Below are positions 53,653 to 61,903 of a stretch of 64,000 nt of DNA, piece after piece. The stretch's first letter is position 1; the number at the start of each line of letters is the position of its first letter. The DNA comes from Lichenicola cladoniae (GTDB lineage Bacteria; Pseudomonadota; Alphaproteobacteria; Acetobacterales; Acetobacteraceae), in NCBI RefSeq assembly GCF_013201075.1, contig NZ_CP053708.1, positions 487,001 to 551,000 of the forward strand, read 5' to 3'. Below the pieces are notes generated by a model that worked only from the letters and a program-made list of their open reading frames with translations, made no database searches and was not told the DNA's origin. A program made the position numbers and the translations under genes.

Positions 53653-54396
53653 GTGCTGGTGCGCGACCTGCGCAAGAGCTTCGACGGACAGGTGGTGCTG
53701 GACGGGATCTCGCTCGAGGTCGGGAGCGGCGAACTGGTCTCGATCATCGGACCGTCCGGGTGCGGCAAATCGACGCTGCTGCGGTGCCTCAACTTCCTGG
53801 AGGTGCCGGATTCCGGCGAGGTCCGGCTGGCGGGGCACGGGTTGTCGCGGAATGGCGGAAGCTGGCGCCGTGCGGACGAGGCGGCGGCGCACGGACTGCG
53901 CTCGCAGGTCGGCATGGTGTTCCAGAGCTTCAACCTGTTTCCGCACCGGACCGTGCTGGACAATTTGATGCTGGCACCGCGCGCGGTGAAGCGGACCGAC
54001 CGCGTCGTGCTGGAACGAGATGCGCGGGCCCTGCTGGACAAGGTGGGGCTCGGATCGGTGGCGGGGCGCTACCCGGCGACCCTGTCGGGCGGCCAGCAGC
54101 AGCGGGCGGCGATCGCGCGAGCGCTGGCGATGGCCCCGCGGGTGATGCTGTACGACGAGCCGACCTCGGCGCTCGATCCGGAACTGGCCGAGGAGGTGCT
54201 GGGGGTGATGCGGACGCTGGATGCCGAGGGAATGACGCAGCTGGTGGTGACGCACGAGATGCGGTTCGCGCGCGCGGCATCCGACCGGATCGTGTTCATG
54301 GAGGCAGGCCGGATCGTCGAGATCGCGGAACCGGACGTTCTGTTCTCGTCGCCATCCGATCCCCGCACCCGGCGGTTCCTGAGGCAGTTCCTGTGA
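53653..54396 (+). CDS. Polar amino-acid ABC transporter ATP-binding protein
   Basis: The 247-residue ABC ATPase of the GlnQ/HisP type has Walker A GPSGCGKST, signature LSGGQQQRAAIARAL, Walker B MLYDEPTSALDPE and the typical VFQSFNLFPHRTVLDN Q-loop. The first in-frame start is a GTG at 53653 with no clear ribosome site. The frame is open further upstream without another normal start. It overlaps the receptor-permease gene by four bases (GTGA). Confidence 0.9.
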   Translation: MLVRDLRKSFDGQVVLDGISLEVGSGELVSIIGPSGCGKSTLLRCLNFLEVPDSGEVRLAGHGLSRNGGSWRRADEAAAHGLRSQVGMVFQSFNLFPHRTVLDNLMLAPRAVKRTDRVVLERDARALLDKVGLGSVAGRYPATLSGGQQQRAAIARALAMAPRVMLYDEPTSALDPELAEEVLGVMRTLDAEGMTQLVVTHEMRFARAASDRIVFMEAGRIVEIAEPDVLFSSPSDPRTRRFLRQFL

Positions 54397-55892
54397 GGCT
54401 CCTGCACGCGGCGGCCCTGCTGTTCATGGTCAGCATGTCCGGTATGGCGTCTGCCGAGCCGCTGCGCTGGGCATCCGACAGCCAGTCGGGCGCGCCCTTC
54501 GTGTTCCACGACCCCGCCGACCAGTCGAAGCTGACCGGTTTCGAAACCGACCTGATCCAGGCTCTGGCAAAACAGATCGGGCGAGAGCAGGTGTTCGTGC
54601 AGAACGACTGGGACGGGTTGATTCCCGGCCTGCAGCGCGGGCTATACGACGTGGTGATCGACGGAATCGAAATCACGCCCGAGCATCGCGCCGCGGTGGA
54701 TTTCTCGACGCCGTACTACCGCACCTTTGAGCAGATCGCGGTGCGCAAGGATGCGGTCGGGCTCGACAGCGTCGATGCATTGCGCGGGCATGTGGTGGGC
54801 ACGCTTAAGGACACGCTGAGCCAGCGCCTGCTGGAAAAAGCTGGTGGTATCTCGCTGCGCTCCTACACCGACGAGACCAACGCTTATTCCGACCTGGTCA
54901 ACGGGCGCCTGGATGCGGTGATGCTGGATGCGCCGATCGCGCTGTACTACGCCGTCCCGGACCCGAGGCTGAAGCTGGTCGGCGCGCCGATCGGCGGACT
55001 ATCCTACGGGATCGCGCTGGCCAAGGGGCGCGACGTCCTGCGCGCGCAACTCGATGCCGGGCTGGAGGCGATGCGCAGGGATGGCGAGCTGCGCCGGATC
55101 CTGGCGCGCTGGAACATGTGGACGCCGGAAATGGCTTCCTTTACCGGCGACACCACCACCGAGGCGATCGCGCCGACCGCGTGGCAGCACTGGCTGCTGG
55201 CGACCCGCCCGGCCGCGACCTGGCGGGACCGGCTGGCGCGCTATGCCAGCTTCCTGCCGCTGATCGGCCGCGCCGCACTGATGACGGTGGCGGTCTCGGC
55301 CTGCGCGATGGTGCTGGCCGTGGCGTGGGGCCTGGTCCTGGCGCTGGCCCGGCGATACGGGCGCTGGCCGTTCCGGATGGCGGCGACCGGCTACATCGAG
55401 ATCGTTCGCGGCACGCCGCTGCTGATCCAGATCCTGTTCATCTTCTACGGGCTGCCATCGGTCGGGATCAGGCTCGATCCGTTCGTGGCCGGGGTGGTGG
55501 CACTCGGTCTGAACTACGCTGCCTACGAGGCCGAGAATTACCGCGCCGGGCTGCAGTCGGTGCCGCATGGACAGATGGAAGCGGCGCTGGCGCTGAACAT
55601 GACGCAGTTCCAGGCGGTACGGCATGTGGTGGTGCCGCAGGCGTTCCGGTTCGTGGTGCCGGTGATGACCAACGATTTCATCTCGCTCCTGAAAGACTCA
55701 TCCCTGGTCAGCGTGATTACCCTGACCGAGCTGACCCAGGCGTATGTCCGCCTGTCGACGACCTACTACGATTACTTCGGCACGGGCCTGTTGATCGGTT
55801 GTGCGTATCTGCTGCTGGGCCTGCCATTCGTGCGGCTGGCGCGCATGGCGGAACGACGGCTTTCGGTCGGGGTCGCTCAGGCCAGGCGATAG
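54393..55892 (+). CDS. Amino-acid ABC transporter receptor-permease fusion protein
   Basis: The 499-residue protein joins a periplasmic receptor and a permease. Residues 1-22 are a signal peptide (LLHAAALLFMVSMSGMASA). Residues 24-242 form a type II solute-binding domain (FETDLIQALAKQIG, DGIEITPEHRAAVDFSTPYY, LVNGRLDAVMLDAPIALYY). From about residue 286 there is a HisM/GlnP-type permease with IEIVRGTPLLIQILFIFYGLP and the EAA-like loop EAALALNMTQFQAVRHVVVPQAF. The receptor is thus tethered to the membrane. The start GTG overlaps the ATPase stop. The substrate is probably a polar amino acid. Confidence 0.88.
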   Translation: MRLLHAAALLFMVSMSGMASAEPLRWASDSQSGAPFVFHDPADQSKLTGFETDLIQALAKQIGREQVFVQNDWDGLIPGLQRGLYDVVIDGIEITPEHRAAVDFSTPYYRTFEQIAVRKDAVGLDSVDALRGHVVGTLKDTLSQRLLEKAGGISLRSYTDETNAYSDLVNGRLDAVMLDAPIALYYAVPDPRLKLVGAPIGGLSYGIALAKGRDVLRAQLDAGLEAMRRDGELRRILARWNMWTPEMASFTGDTTTEAIAPTAWQHWLLATRPAATWRDRLARYASFLPLIGRAALMTVAVSACAMVLAVAWGLVLALARRYGRWPFRMAATGYIEIVRGTPLLIQILFIFYGLPSVGIRLDPFVAGVVALGLNYAAYEAENYRAGLQSVPHGQMEAALALNMTQFQAVRHVVVPQAFRFVVPVMTNDFISLLKDSSLVSVITLTELTQAYVRLSTTYYDYFGTGLLIGCAYLLLGLPFVRLARMAERRLSVGVAQARR

Positions 55893-55986
55893 GTCGATAC
55901 AGGACGGTGGACGCGGGTGTCGTTCCACCGGCGGCACCGATGACCTGATCTTGTTCGCCATGAGCGGACCGGGTTGCACGATGGAC

Positions 55987-56439
55987 TTAGGGGCCTGCCT
56001 CCGCTCGGCTCAAGGCGCTGCGCAGGCGGGTAATTTCGCGGGTCAGGCGCATCAGGTTCTCGACGTCGGTCAGGCCGGTGGCTTCCTGCACGCAGCCGGG
56101 AACGGACGCCGCCTTCTCCTGCAGCGCACGGCCATTTTCGGTGAGGAGGATACGAACCTGTCGTTCGTCGGCGGTATCACGCTCCCGGCGCAGCAATCCC
56201 GCCGCTTCCATGCGCTTCAGCAGCGGTGTCAGGGTGCTGGATTCGAGAAAGAGCGCGGCGCTGAGCGTGCCAACAGTGCACCCGTCCGCCTCCCACAGCA
56301 CGATCATCACGAGGTATTGCGGATAGGTCAGCCCCAGCGCGTCGAGCAGCGGCTTATAGACTCGGGTAAAGGCATGTCCGGCCGAGTAGATGGCGAAACA
56401 GAGTTGCTGGTCGATCCTCAGGGTCCTGTCCGTCATCAA
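55987..56439 (-). CDS. ohrR: Organic-hydroperoxide-sensing MarR regulator OhrR
   Basis: The 150-residue MarR-family winged-helix protein has LDALGLTYPQYLVMIVLWEADGCTVGTLSAALFLESSTLTPLLKRMEAAGLLRRERD in its DNA-binding region. The conserved peroxide-reactive cysteine is C13 (QQLCFAIYSAGHAF). It represses ohr until oxidised by organic hydroperoxide. It is divergent from ohr, with two matching 11-base repeats in the gap. The C-terminal half contains another cysteine (SVPGCVQE) that could form the mixed or intersubunit disulfide. Confidence 0.9.
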   Translation of the reverse strand: MMTDRTLRIDQQLCFAIYSAGHAFTRVYKPLLDALGLTYPQYLVMIVLWEADGCTVGTLSAALFLESSTLTPLLKRMEAAGLLRRERDTADERQVRILLTENGRALQEKAASVPGCVQEATGLTDVENLMRLTREITRLRSALSRAEAGP

Positions 56440-56478
56440 GGTATCCTCCCGGACCTCATTTTATACCGTGCCGCGTTC

Positions 56479-56549
56479 AATCGTGCGCGACTGATTGCAT
56501 CGCAGCCATGTGCCAAATAAGGTCGCCAGCGAAAATATCGTGCGCGATA
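56479..56549. promoter_or_regulatory. Putative OhrR operator repeats
   Basis: ATCGTGCGCGA occurs twice in the same orientation, at 56480-56490 and 56537-56547. The second lies inside the near-palindrome TATCGTGCGCGATA (56536-56549, one mismatch). Both are between the divergent ohrR and ohr starts. OhrR binding is inferred from position. Confidence 0.5.
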
Positions 56550-56605
56550 GATCTTCATGCCGACTACAGGAACGACGCATTGTGCCGGCGAACAAGGAGA
56601 AGACC

Positions 56606-57031
56606 ATGTCTGTGAATGTCATCTACCAGACCACTGCCCATGCGACGGGCGGCCGTGATGGCCAGGCCGCGACCGAGGATGGCACGTTCAACGTCAAGCT
56701 GAGCACCCCCAAGGAGATGGGCGGCGCCGGCGGCACCGGAAACAATCCAGAGCAGCTGTTCGCGGCCGGCTACTCCGCCTGCTTCATCGGCGCGATGAAA
56801 TTCGTGTCGTCGCAGGGTGGTCCGAAGGTCCCGGCCAACGCGAAGGTCACCACCACCGTCGGGATCGGCGCACGGTCGGAAGGCGGCTTCGGCCTTGAGA
56901 TCGCGCTTGCGGTTTCCCTACCCGGCCTCGACCATGCCGAGGCCGAGACACTGGTGCACAAGGCGCACGAGGTCTGCCCGTATTCGAATGCGACACGCGG
57001 CAACATCGATGTGAAGCTCAGCGTCGTCTGA
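56606..57031 (+). CDS. ohr: Organic hydroperoxide resistance protein Ohr
   Basis: The 141-residue peroxidase has the two catalytic cysteines C59 (GYSACF) and C124 (EVCPYSNATRGN). It reduces lipid and organic hydroperoxides using lipoylated proteins. An AAGGAGA ribosome site ends five bases before the ATG; an earlier in-frame ATG at 56495 is not likely. It is divergent from ohrR. Confidence 0.96.
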   Translation: MSVNVIYQTTAHATGGRDGQAATEDGTFNVKLSTPKEMGGAGGTGNNPEQLFAAGYSACFIGAMKFVSSQGGPKVPANAKVTTTVGIGARSEGGFGLEIALAVSLPGLDHAEAETLVHKAHEVCPYSNATRGNIDVKLSVV

Positions 57032-57085
57032 AGACCTGCCGGCAGCGAGACAAACTCGCTGCCGGCATCGATCCAGGCGGCCCGA

Positions 57086-58549
57086 TTACCGGCTCCGGAG
57101 CAGTTTCCGCCCGATACGCTGGCTGGTCGTACGCAGGGTCGGGTCAAGCACATAGGTCATGACGGCGAACATGAGCCCGACAATCGCTGCCGCGATGGCA
57201 GCAGTCGCGATCGACATCGGGACGAGCAGGGCGACGATGAGCGAAGCCAGCATGAGCACGATGCCTGGGACCAGCATAAGGGTTTCGCGCCCGACGGCGC
57301 CGCTCAGGACGAACAGCAGGATACAGTTGATGCTGACCCGCAACGTCCACGCCAGGGCGGCTCCGGGCAGGCCAAAGCGTTCGATCGCCAACCAGAGCAC
57401 GGCAAAGAACGGAATGACCTCGAACAGTCCGACCGTTGCAGTGATATGCGGGCGACCCCGCGCCTGCAGGAAAGAATAGGGCAGGAACGCAACGCCGTTC
57501 GTCCAGGCGCCGAACATCAGTATCTGGGCGACCGCCTGGGATGTCGCCTGGAAATGCGGTCCGATCCAGATCCGCAGGAACGCTCCGGAAAACAGGATCG
57601 CCGGTCCGCACACCATGCCGAAGCCATAGGCGAGAGAGCGTGTCGCACGCTGCATGCTGTCCAGGGCCTCCACGTGGCTCAGGCGGGACAGGCGCGGGAA
57701 CAGCGTTCGCGAAAGTGCGGTGGCGACAACCTGTGTCCGCATCGCCAGCGTCATCGGCACCGAATATCCCGCGACCGCGGCAACGCCGAGCGTCGCTCCG
57801 ACGATCAACTGGTTGGACGTGTCCAGGATCGGGTTGAGCAGGCTCGAGATGCTGACCCAGGAGCCGTAGCCGAACAGCTTCCGCAGCCATGTCATGTCGA
57901 AATCGAGCAGACGCAGCGGCCATTCGAGCCGGATGACGATGCCGTAGGTGAGCACCACCACCACAAGCCGGGTGATCAGCGTCGCAGGAATGACCACATC
58001 GAGGCGCGGTCCGATGACGTAGCAGCAGATCAGCGGCAGCACCTGGCCGGCCATCGCTCCGAACGAGCCGAGGGTGTTCGAGAGCAGAAACTTCTCGCGT
58101 GATTCGAGAGCGCCGGTGGTAATGCCGGCAAGCATGCCGAGCGGAAGCATCGCAGCCATCCAGGGAAATGCCTGCCTGGTCTCCGGGAGAAGATCTCCGG
58201 GTATTTTTACCAGATGCAGCAACACCAGATAGCCGATGCCGTACATGACGACCCCGGCAACGAGTCCCAGGCAAAGATTGCAGTAGAACGCGGTCATCAA
58301 CACCGGAGACCGTTCGCGCGGTGTCGCATGCCCCAGCTTTGCCAGGGCGTTCGCCGTCGCCCGGGACAGCCCGAAATCGAGAAATCCGAAATAGCCGAGC
58401 AGCACCCAGCTTATGGTGACGACGCCGTATCGTGCCAGGCCGATCTGCTGGATGTAGAAAGGAACCGTCCCGAGAGAGACGATGATCGGCAGCAGGGCCC
58501 CCACTATATTGTATAGAAAATTCCTGGAGAAGGTCGTCCTGCTGCTCAC
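57086..58549 (-). CDS. Oligosaccharide flippase family (Wzx-like) membrane protein
   Basis: The 487-residue polytopic protein has about twelve to fourteen helices. NFLYNIVGALLPIIVSLGTVPFYIQQIGLARYGVVTISWVLLGYFGFLDFGLSRATANALA at the N-terminus is typical of the MOP-superfamily polysaccharide exporters (RfbX/Wzx). It would translocate polyprenol-linked oligosaccharide for a surface polysaccharide. The start is a GTG at 58549. No glycosyltransferase operon adjoins it, so the polymer is unknown. Confidence 0.82.
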   Translation of the reverse strand: MSSRTTFSRNFLYNIVGALLPIIVSLGTVPFYIQQIGLARYGVVTISWVLLGYFGFLDFGLSRATANALAKLGHATPRERSPVLMTAFYCNLCLGLVAGVVMYGIGYLVLLHLVKIPGDLLPETRQAFPWMAAMLPLGMLAGITTGALESREKFLLSNTLGSFGAMAGQVLPLICCYVIGPRLDVVIPATLITRLVVVVLTYGIVIRLEWPLRLLDFDMTWLRKLFGYGSWVSISSLLNPILDTSNQLIVGATLGVAAVAGYSVPMTLAMRTQVVATALSRTLFPRLSRLSHVEALDSMQRATRSLAYGFGMVCGPAILFSGAFLRIWIGPHFQATSQAVAQILMFGAWTNGVAFLPYSFLQARGRPHITATVGLFEVIPFFAVLWLAIERFGLPGAALAWTLRVSINCILLFVLSGAVGRETLMLVPGIVLMLASLIVALLVPMSIATAAIAAAIVGLMFAVMTYVLDPTLRTTSQRIGRKLLRSR

Positions 58550-58792
58550 ACGTCAGTTCCTCGGCCTCGATCGATCTAGCTATCGATTTTCACCGATTCC
58601 AGCAATCTATCCCTGTCCGGCGTAACGTTCTGGTGGCACGTCATTGGCGATGAACCGGGTGGTTTGTGTATGAGAGTGGCGGGCCGTTCGCTGCGTCTTT
58701 CGGGACCAACAGGTTTTACCGGGTAACGATCCTGCAAGGCGCCACACTATTGCGCATGGTCCAGGCAGAAGAGCGTGCATGACCGGCAATCT

Positions 58793-59842
58793 CTAGAACG
58801 CCGGTAGAACCTTCCTGTCCTGCAGGCTCCTGATCGCCGCCAGCACGGCGGCAGCATTGTCGATCGTCTCGTTGAATCCGGCGTGCCGGATCTTGCCCAT
58901 GTCCGAGATCATGTCGAACTCGGTGTTGAAGATGAAATCGCCGAAGCCCCAGCCGACCAGCTTCCCGTAGGGCATGTCCTGCAGCCCATGCTCCTGCACC
59001 AGCTTTGCCCAGAGCGGCCCCTTGTCGGCCATCTGTTTCGCCAGCGTCATCCGCATCGGCGGCCCGACTTCGAGACCGAGCCCCTCGCCAATCCGGTTCC
59101 AGATCCGGTGCCAGCGGAACGGCTCGTGGACATAGTTGAACGCCTGGTTGCGGCCAGCGTCGCTGGTGGCGCTCCACAGGCTTGCGCGTCCAAGCAGGCG
59201 GGCATCGGTGAACTGGGCGAACACGCCGTCATAGACTTTCGTCGAGCCCGGGAAGCGGAACGGGGTGCCCGTTGCCTTGCAGATCGCCGCGAACGTTCCG
59301 ATGACCATGGCGATGTTCATCGCATTGCCGGCGACGTCGCCGACGACAACGTCCGGCCGCAGGATCGTCCAGTCGAACTCGCCCAGGCCGGACCGCCGTC
59401 GCAACGTGTCTTCCTGCGTGTAGTAGAAGTTCGGCGGTATGTGCCGGATATCGTCCTCGTAGAACGGTGCGACGACAGGCCCGAGATGAACGCCGTAGAC
59501 CTTGGCGCCCTGGTAGAGCACCACGCGTTGCAGCCGGGCGCCGGCCTGCTTCAGCCCGTCGAGAAGGTTTTCCAGCATCGGCCCGTTCGCGCTGACCTCG
59601 GACGCGAAGTCCGGCTGCGGCTTGTAGGCGGCATAGAACAGGTGCGTGACGTCGGACGCGCCATCCAGTGCCGCGATCGTTGCCCCGGCATCGAGCAGAT
59701 CGACGGCAATGGTCTCCAGTCCGGGAAGCGGTCGGGTCGCAAGCGCCCGGATGCCCCACTCCGGGCGCGACCGCAGTTCCTCGATTACGCCGTTCCCGAT
59801 GATGCCGCTCGCGCCTGCGACCAGGGCAATGTTCCGTGTCAT
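58793..59842 (-). CDS. PRISE-type NAD(P)-dependent enone reductase (SDR)
   Basis: The 349-residue atypical SDR has ALVAGASGIIGNGVIEEL at the N-terminus (GASGIIG), HLFYAAY, the VLYQGAKVYG segment with the catalytic Lys, and PNFYYTQEDTL, a hallmark of the progesterone 5-beta-reductase/iridoid synthase-like (PRISE) family. Bacterial PRISE enzymes reduce activated enones. It starts four bases downstream of the aldehyde dehydrogenase stop, so the two form an operon. The substrate is unknown. Confidence 0.78.
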   Translation of the reverse strand: MTRNIALVAGASGIIGNGVIEELRSRPEWGIRALATRPLPGLETIAVDLLDAGATIAALDGASDVTHLFYAAYKPQPDFASEVSANGPMLENLLDGLKQAGARLQRVVLYQGAKVYGVHLGPVVAPFYEDDIRHIPPNFYYTQEDTLRRRSGLGEFDWTILRPDVVVGDVAGNAMNIAMVIGTFAAICKATGTPFRFPGSTKVYDGVFAQFTDARLLGRASLWSATSDAGRNQAFNYVHEPFRWHRIWNRIGEGLGLEVGPPMRMTLAKQMADKGPLWAKLVQEHGLQDMPYGKLVGWGFGDFIFNTEFDMISDMGKIRHAGFNETIDNAAAVLAAIRSLQDRKVLPAF

Positions 59843-59846
59843 GATT

Positions 59847-61247
59847 TTAACCCGCCTTGGTCCAGACCGTCTGCGCGTTGGTGAATTCGCGTAGGCCGAA
59901 ATGCGAAAGCTCGCGACCGTAGCCGCTTTTCTTGACGCCGCCGACCGGGGTGCGCGGGTTCGAGGCGGTGAACCCGTTGATGAACACGCCGCCGGTCTCG
60001 AGCCGGCGCGCGGTGCGACGTGCGGTCTCGGTGTCCGAGGTCCAGAGATTGCCGCTCAATCCATAGTCGCTGGTGTTGGCGAGCTCGATCGCATGCTCGG
60101 CATCGCGTGCGATCACCATGGCGGCGACCGGGCCGAACACCTCCTCGTCGAACGCGGCCATGCCCGGCTTCACGCCGCCCAGCACCGTCGGCTCATAGAA
60201 AAAGCCGGGCCCCTCGATCTTGTGTCCGCCCAGCAGCAACTCGGCACCCGAGGCGATCGATCGCTCGACCTGGTCGTGCACGCCGTCGCGCAGGTCGTCG
60301 CGGGCGATCGGTCCCATCGACGTCGCCTCGTCGAGCGGGTCGCCGGCCTTGAGCGTGCGGGCGATCTCGAGGAACTGCGCGATGAAGCAATCAGCGATCG
60401 GCGCCTCGAGAATGAAGCGCTTGGCCGCGAGACACACCTGGCCGCAATTGCTGAAGCGGCCGGCGATTGCCGATTTCACCGCCTTGTCGATGTCGGCATC
60501 CGCCAGCACGATGAACGGGTCGATCCCGCCCAGCTCCAGCACCGACTTCTTCAGGTTCTTGCCGGCCAGCGCCGCGACGGCGGAGCCTGCGCGCATGCTG
60601 CCGGTCAGCGTCGCTCCGGCGATCCTTCCATCCTCGATGACCGCCTCGATCCCATCGGTGTCGACATTAAGGATACCGAACAACCCCTTCGGCAGGCCGC
60701 TCGCCTCCCACGCCTCCTGCATCATGGTGGCTGAGCGCATCACGTTCGGCGCGTGCTTCAGGACGAACGCGTTGCCGGACAGCATGATCGGAACGGCGGC
60801 GCGGATGGTCTGCCATAGCGGGAAATTCCACGGCATGATGCCGAGGATGGTGCCGATCGGCAGGTACGACACATGCACCTGGTCGGTTCCCTCGACGCTG
60901 GTCGGCTCGTCGGCGAGCAACGCGGGTCCATGCTTGGCATACCACTCGGCGGTGGCGGCGCACTTCTCGACTTCCGCACGGGCCTCCCGCGTGATTTTTC
61001 CCATCTCGCGGGTAATCGCCGCTGCGATCTCGTCGGTTCGGTCCCGCAGCGTCGTCGCCAGCCGGGCATAGACGGCGGCACGGTCGGCCACCGGTTGCTC
61101 GCGCCAGATCCTGAACGCTGTGTCGGCGCTGCTCAGGACCTGCTCGATTTCCGCGGGGGACTGGAACGGGAACCGCTCGATCTCCTTGCCGGTGGCTGGA
61201 TTGCGTGAAACGGCGGATCGGTCGGCGATCGAGGCATTGGTCGGCAT
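59847..61247 (-). CDS. Aldehyde dehydrogenase, succinate-semialdehyde dehydrogenase-like
   Basis: The 466-residue ALDH has PWNFPLWQ (NAD site), the catalytic Glu region LELGGIDPFIVL and the nucleophile in NCGQVCLAAKRF. The class usually has a small residue at the Ile in ELGGxDPF. It is closest in pattern to NAD-dependent succinate-semialdehyde dehydrogenases (GabD/Sad), with KKSGYGRELSHFGLREFTNAQTVW at the end. It is 51 bases downstream of the GFA gene and four bases upstream of the PRISE gene. The aldehyde substrate is not settled. Confidence 0.85.
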   Translation of the reverse strand: MPTNASIADRSAVSRNPATGKEIERFPFQSPAEIEQVLSSADTAFRIWREQPVADRAAVYARLATTLRDRTDEIAAAITREMGKITREARAEVEKCAATAEWYAKHGPALLADEPTSVEGTDQVHVSYLPIGTILGIMPWNFPLWQTIRAAVPIMLSGNAFVLKHAPNVMRSATMMQEAWEASGLPKGLFGILNVDTDGIEAVIEDGRIAGATLTGSMRAGSAVAALAGKNLKKSVLELGGIDPFIVLADADIDKAVKSAIAGRFSNCGQVCLAAKRFILEAPIADCFIAQFLEIARTLKAGDPLDEATSMGPIARDDLRDGVHDQVERSIASGAELLLGGHKIEGPGFFYEPTVLGGVKPGMAAFDEEVFGPVAAMVIARDAEHAIELANTSDYGLSGNLWTSDTETARRTARRLETGGVFINGFTASNPRTPVGGVKKSGYGRELSHFGLREFTNAQTVWTKAG

Positions 61248-61298
61248 GTCTCTTGCTCCGTGTGTCTGCCCATGGTTCCGGACCGTCGTATCAGGACG

Positions 61299-61787
61299 TC
61301 AGGTGCGACGGGGCCGAATGCCGCCGGCGGCAAAAGCCTGTTCCAGAGGGCTCGTGTCGGAGAACTCGGTGTCGTAGCTGAACTGCAACGGCATCAGGGC
61401 CCAGGGGAGCGCGCTGCGGGTGAAGATCTGCGCGACCGGCCGGACCCAGCGATGATCGTGCAGCGTGCTGGTCCGCACGATGACGATGTCCGGCGCATTC
61501 TCGGTGATGGTGTGGGTCCAGCCGGCGCAGGTCGGGCAGGTGAATTGCCGGCTCCAGCCGCCGCTGTCGGACATCTTCTCCCAGCAATGCGCTTCGCCGT
61601 GCAGCTCGAAACCGTCGCTGGGGACGGCCATGCCGAGCGAGAACGCGCTGGACGTCAGCTGCTGGCAGTCGGTGCAGTGGCAGGCGAAGGTGAACCGCGG
61701 CTCCTGCACGACGCGATACTGGATGTGGCCGCAACGGCACTGGCCGGCGAGCGGTACCGGGACTGGAACTTGATCCTGTGTGCTCAT
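61299..61787 (-). CDS. GFA family (glutathione-dependent formaldehyde-activating-like) protein
   Basis: The 162-residue protein has the zinc-binding Cys set of the GFA/Mss4-like fold: GQCRCGHIQY, ACHCTDCQQLTSSAF and FTCPTCAGWT. Family members have been linked to formaldehyde-glutathione condensation, though most are unassigned. A GGAGA ribosome-like site precedes ATG 61787; an earlier ATG at 61802 is possible. It is the first gene of the GFA-ALDH-PRISE set. Confidence 0.85.
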   Translation of the reverse strand: MSTQDQVPVPVPLAGQCRCGHIQYRVVQEPRFTFACHCTDCQQLTSSAFSLGMAVPSDGFELHGEAHCWEKMSDSGGWSRQFTCPTCAGWTHTITENAPDIVIVRTSTLHDHRWVRPVAQIFTRSALPWALMPLQFSYDTEFSDTSPLEQAFAAGGIRPRRT

Positions 61788-61903
61788 GACGAAGGTCTCC
61801 ATCTGCCGCATGTCGGGCGATACGAGCGCCCGTGGTACGGCGAAGTCCGCGGACCGGTAATACATTTTTCGGTGTGGGCAGCCGCCTCGCCACGGAGATC
61901 GAG

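Noticed and set aside
58634-58650. Sigma-54-like TGGCAC-N5-TGGCG sequence
   Set aside because: It deviates at the -12 element and points toward the 3' end of the opposite-strand reductase gene, where no plus-strand gene follows.
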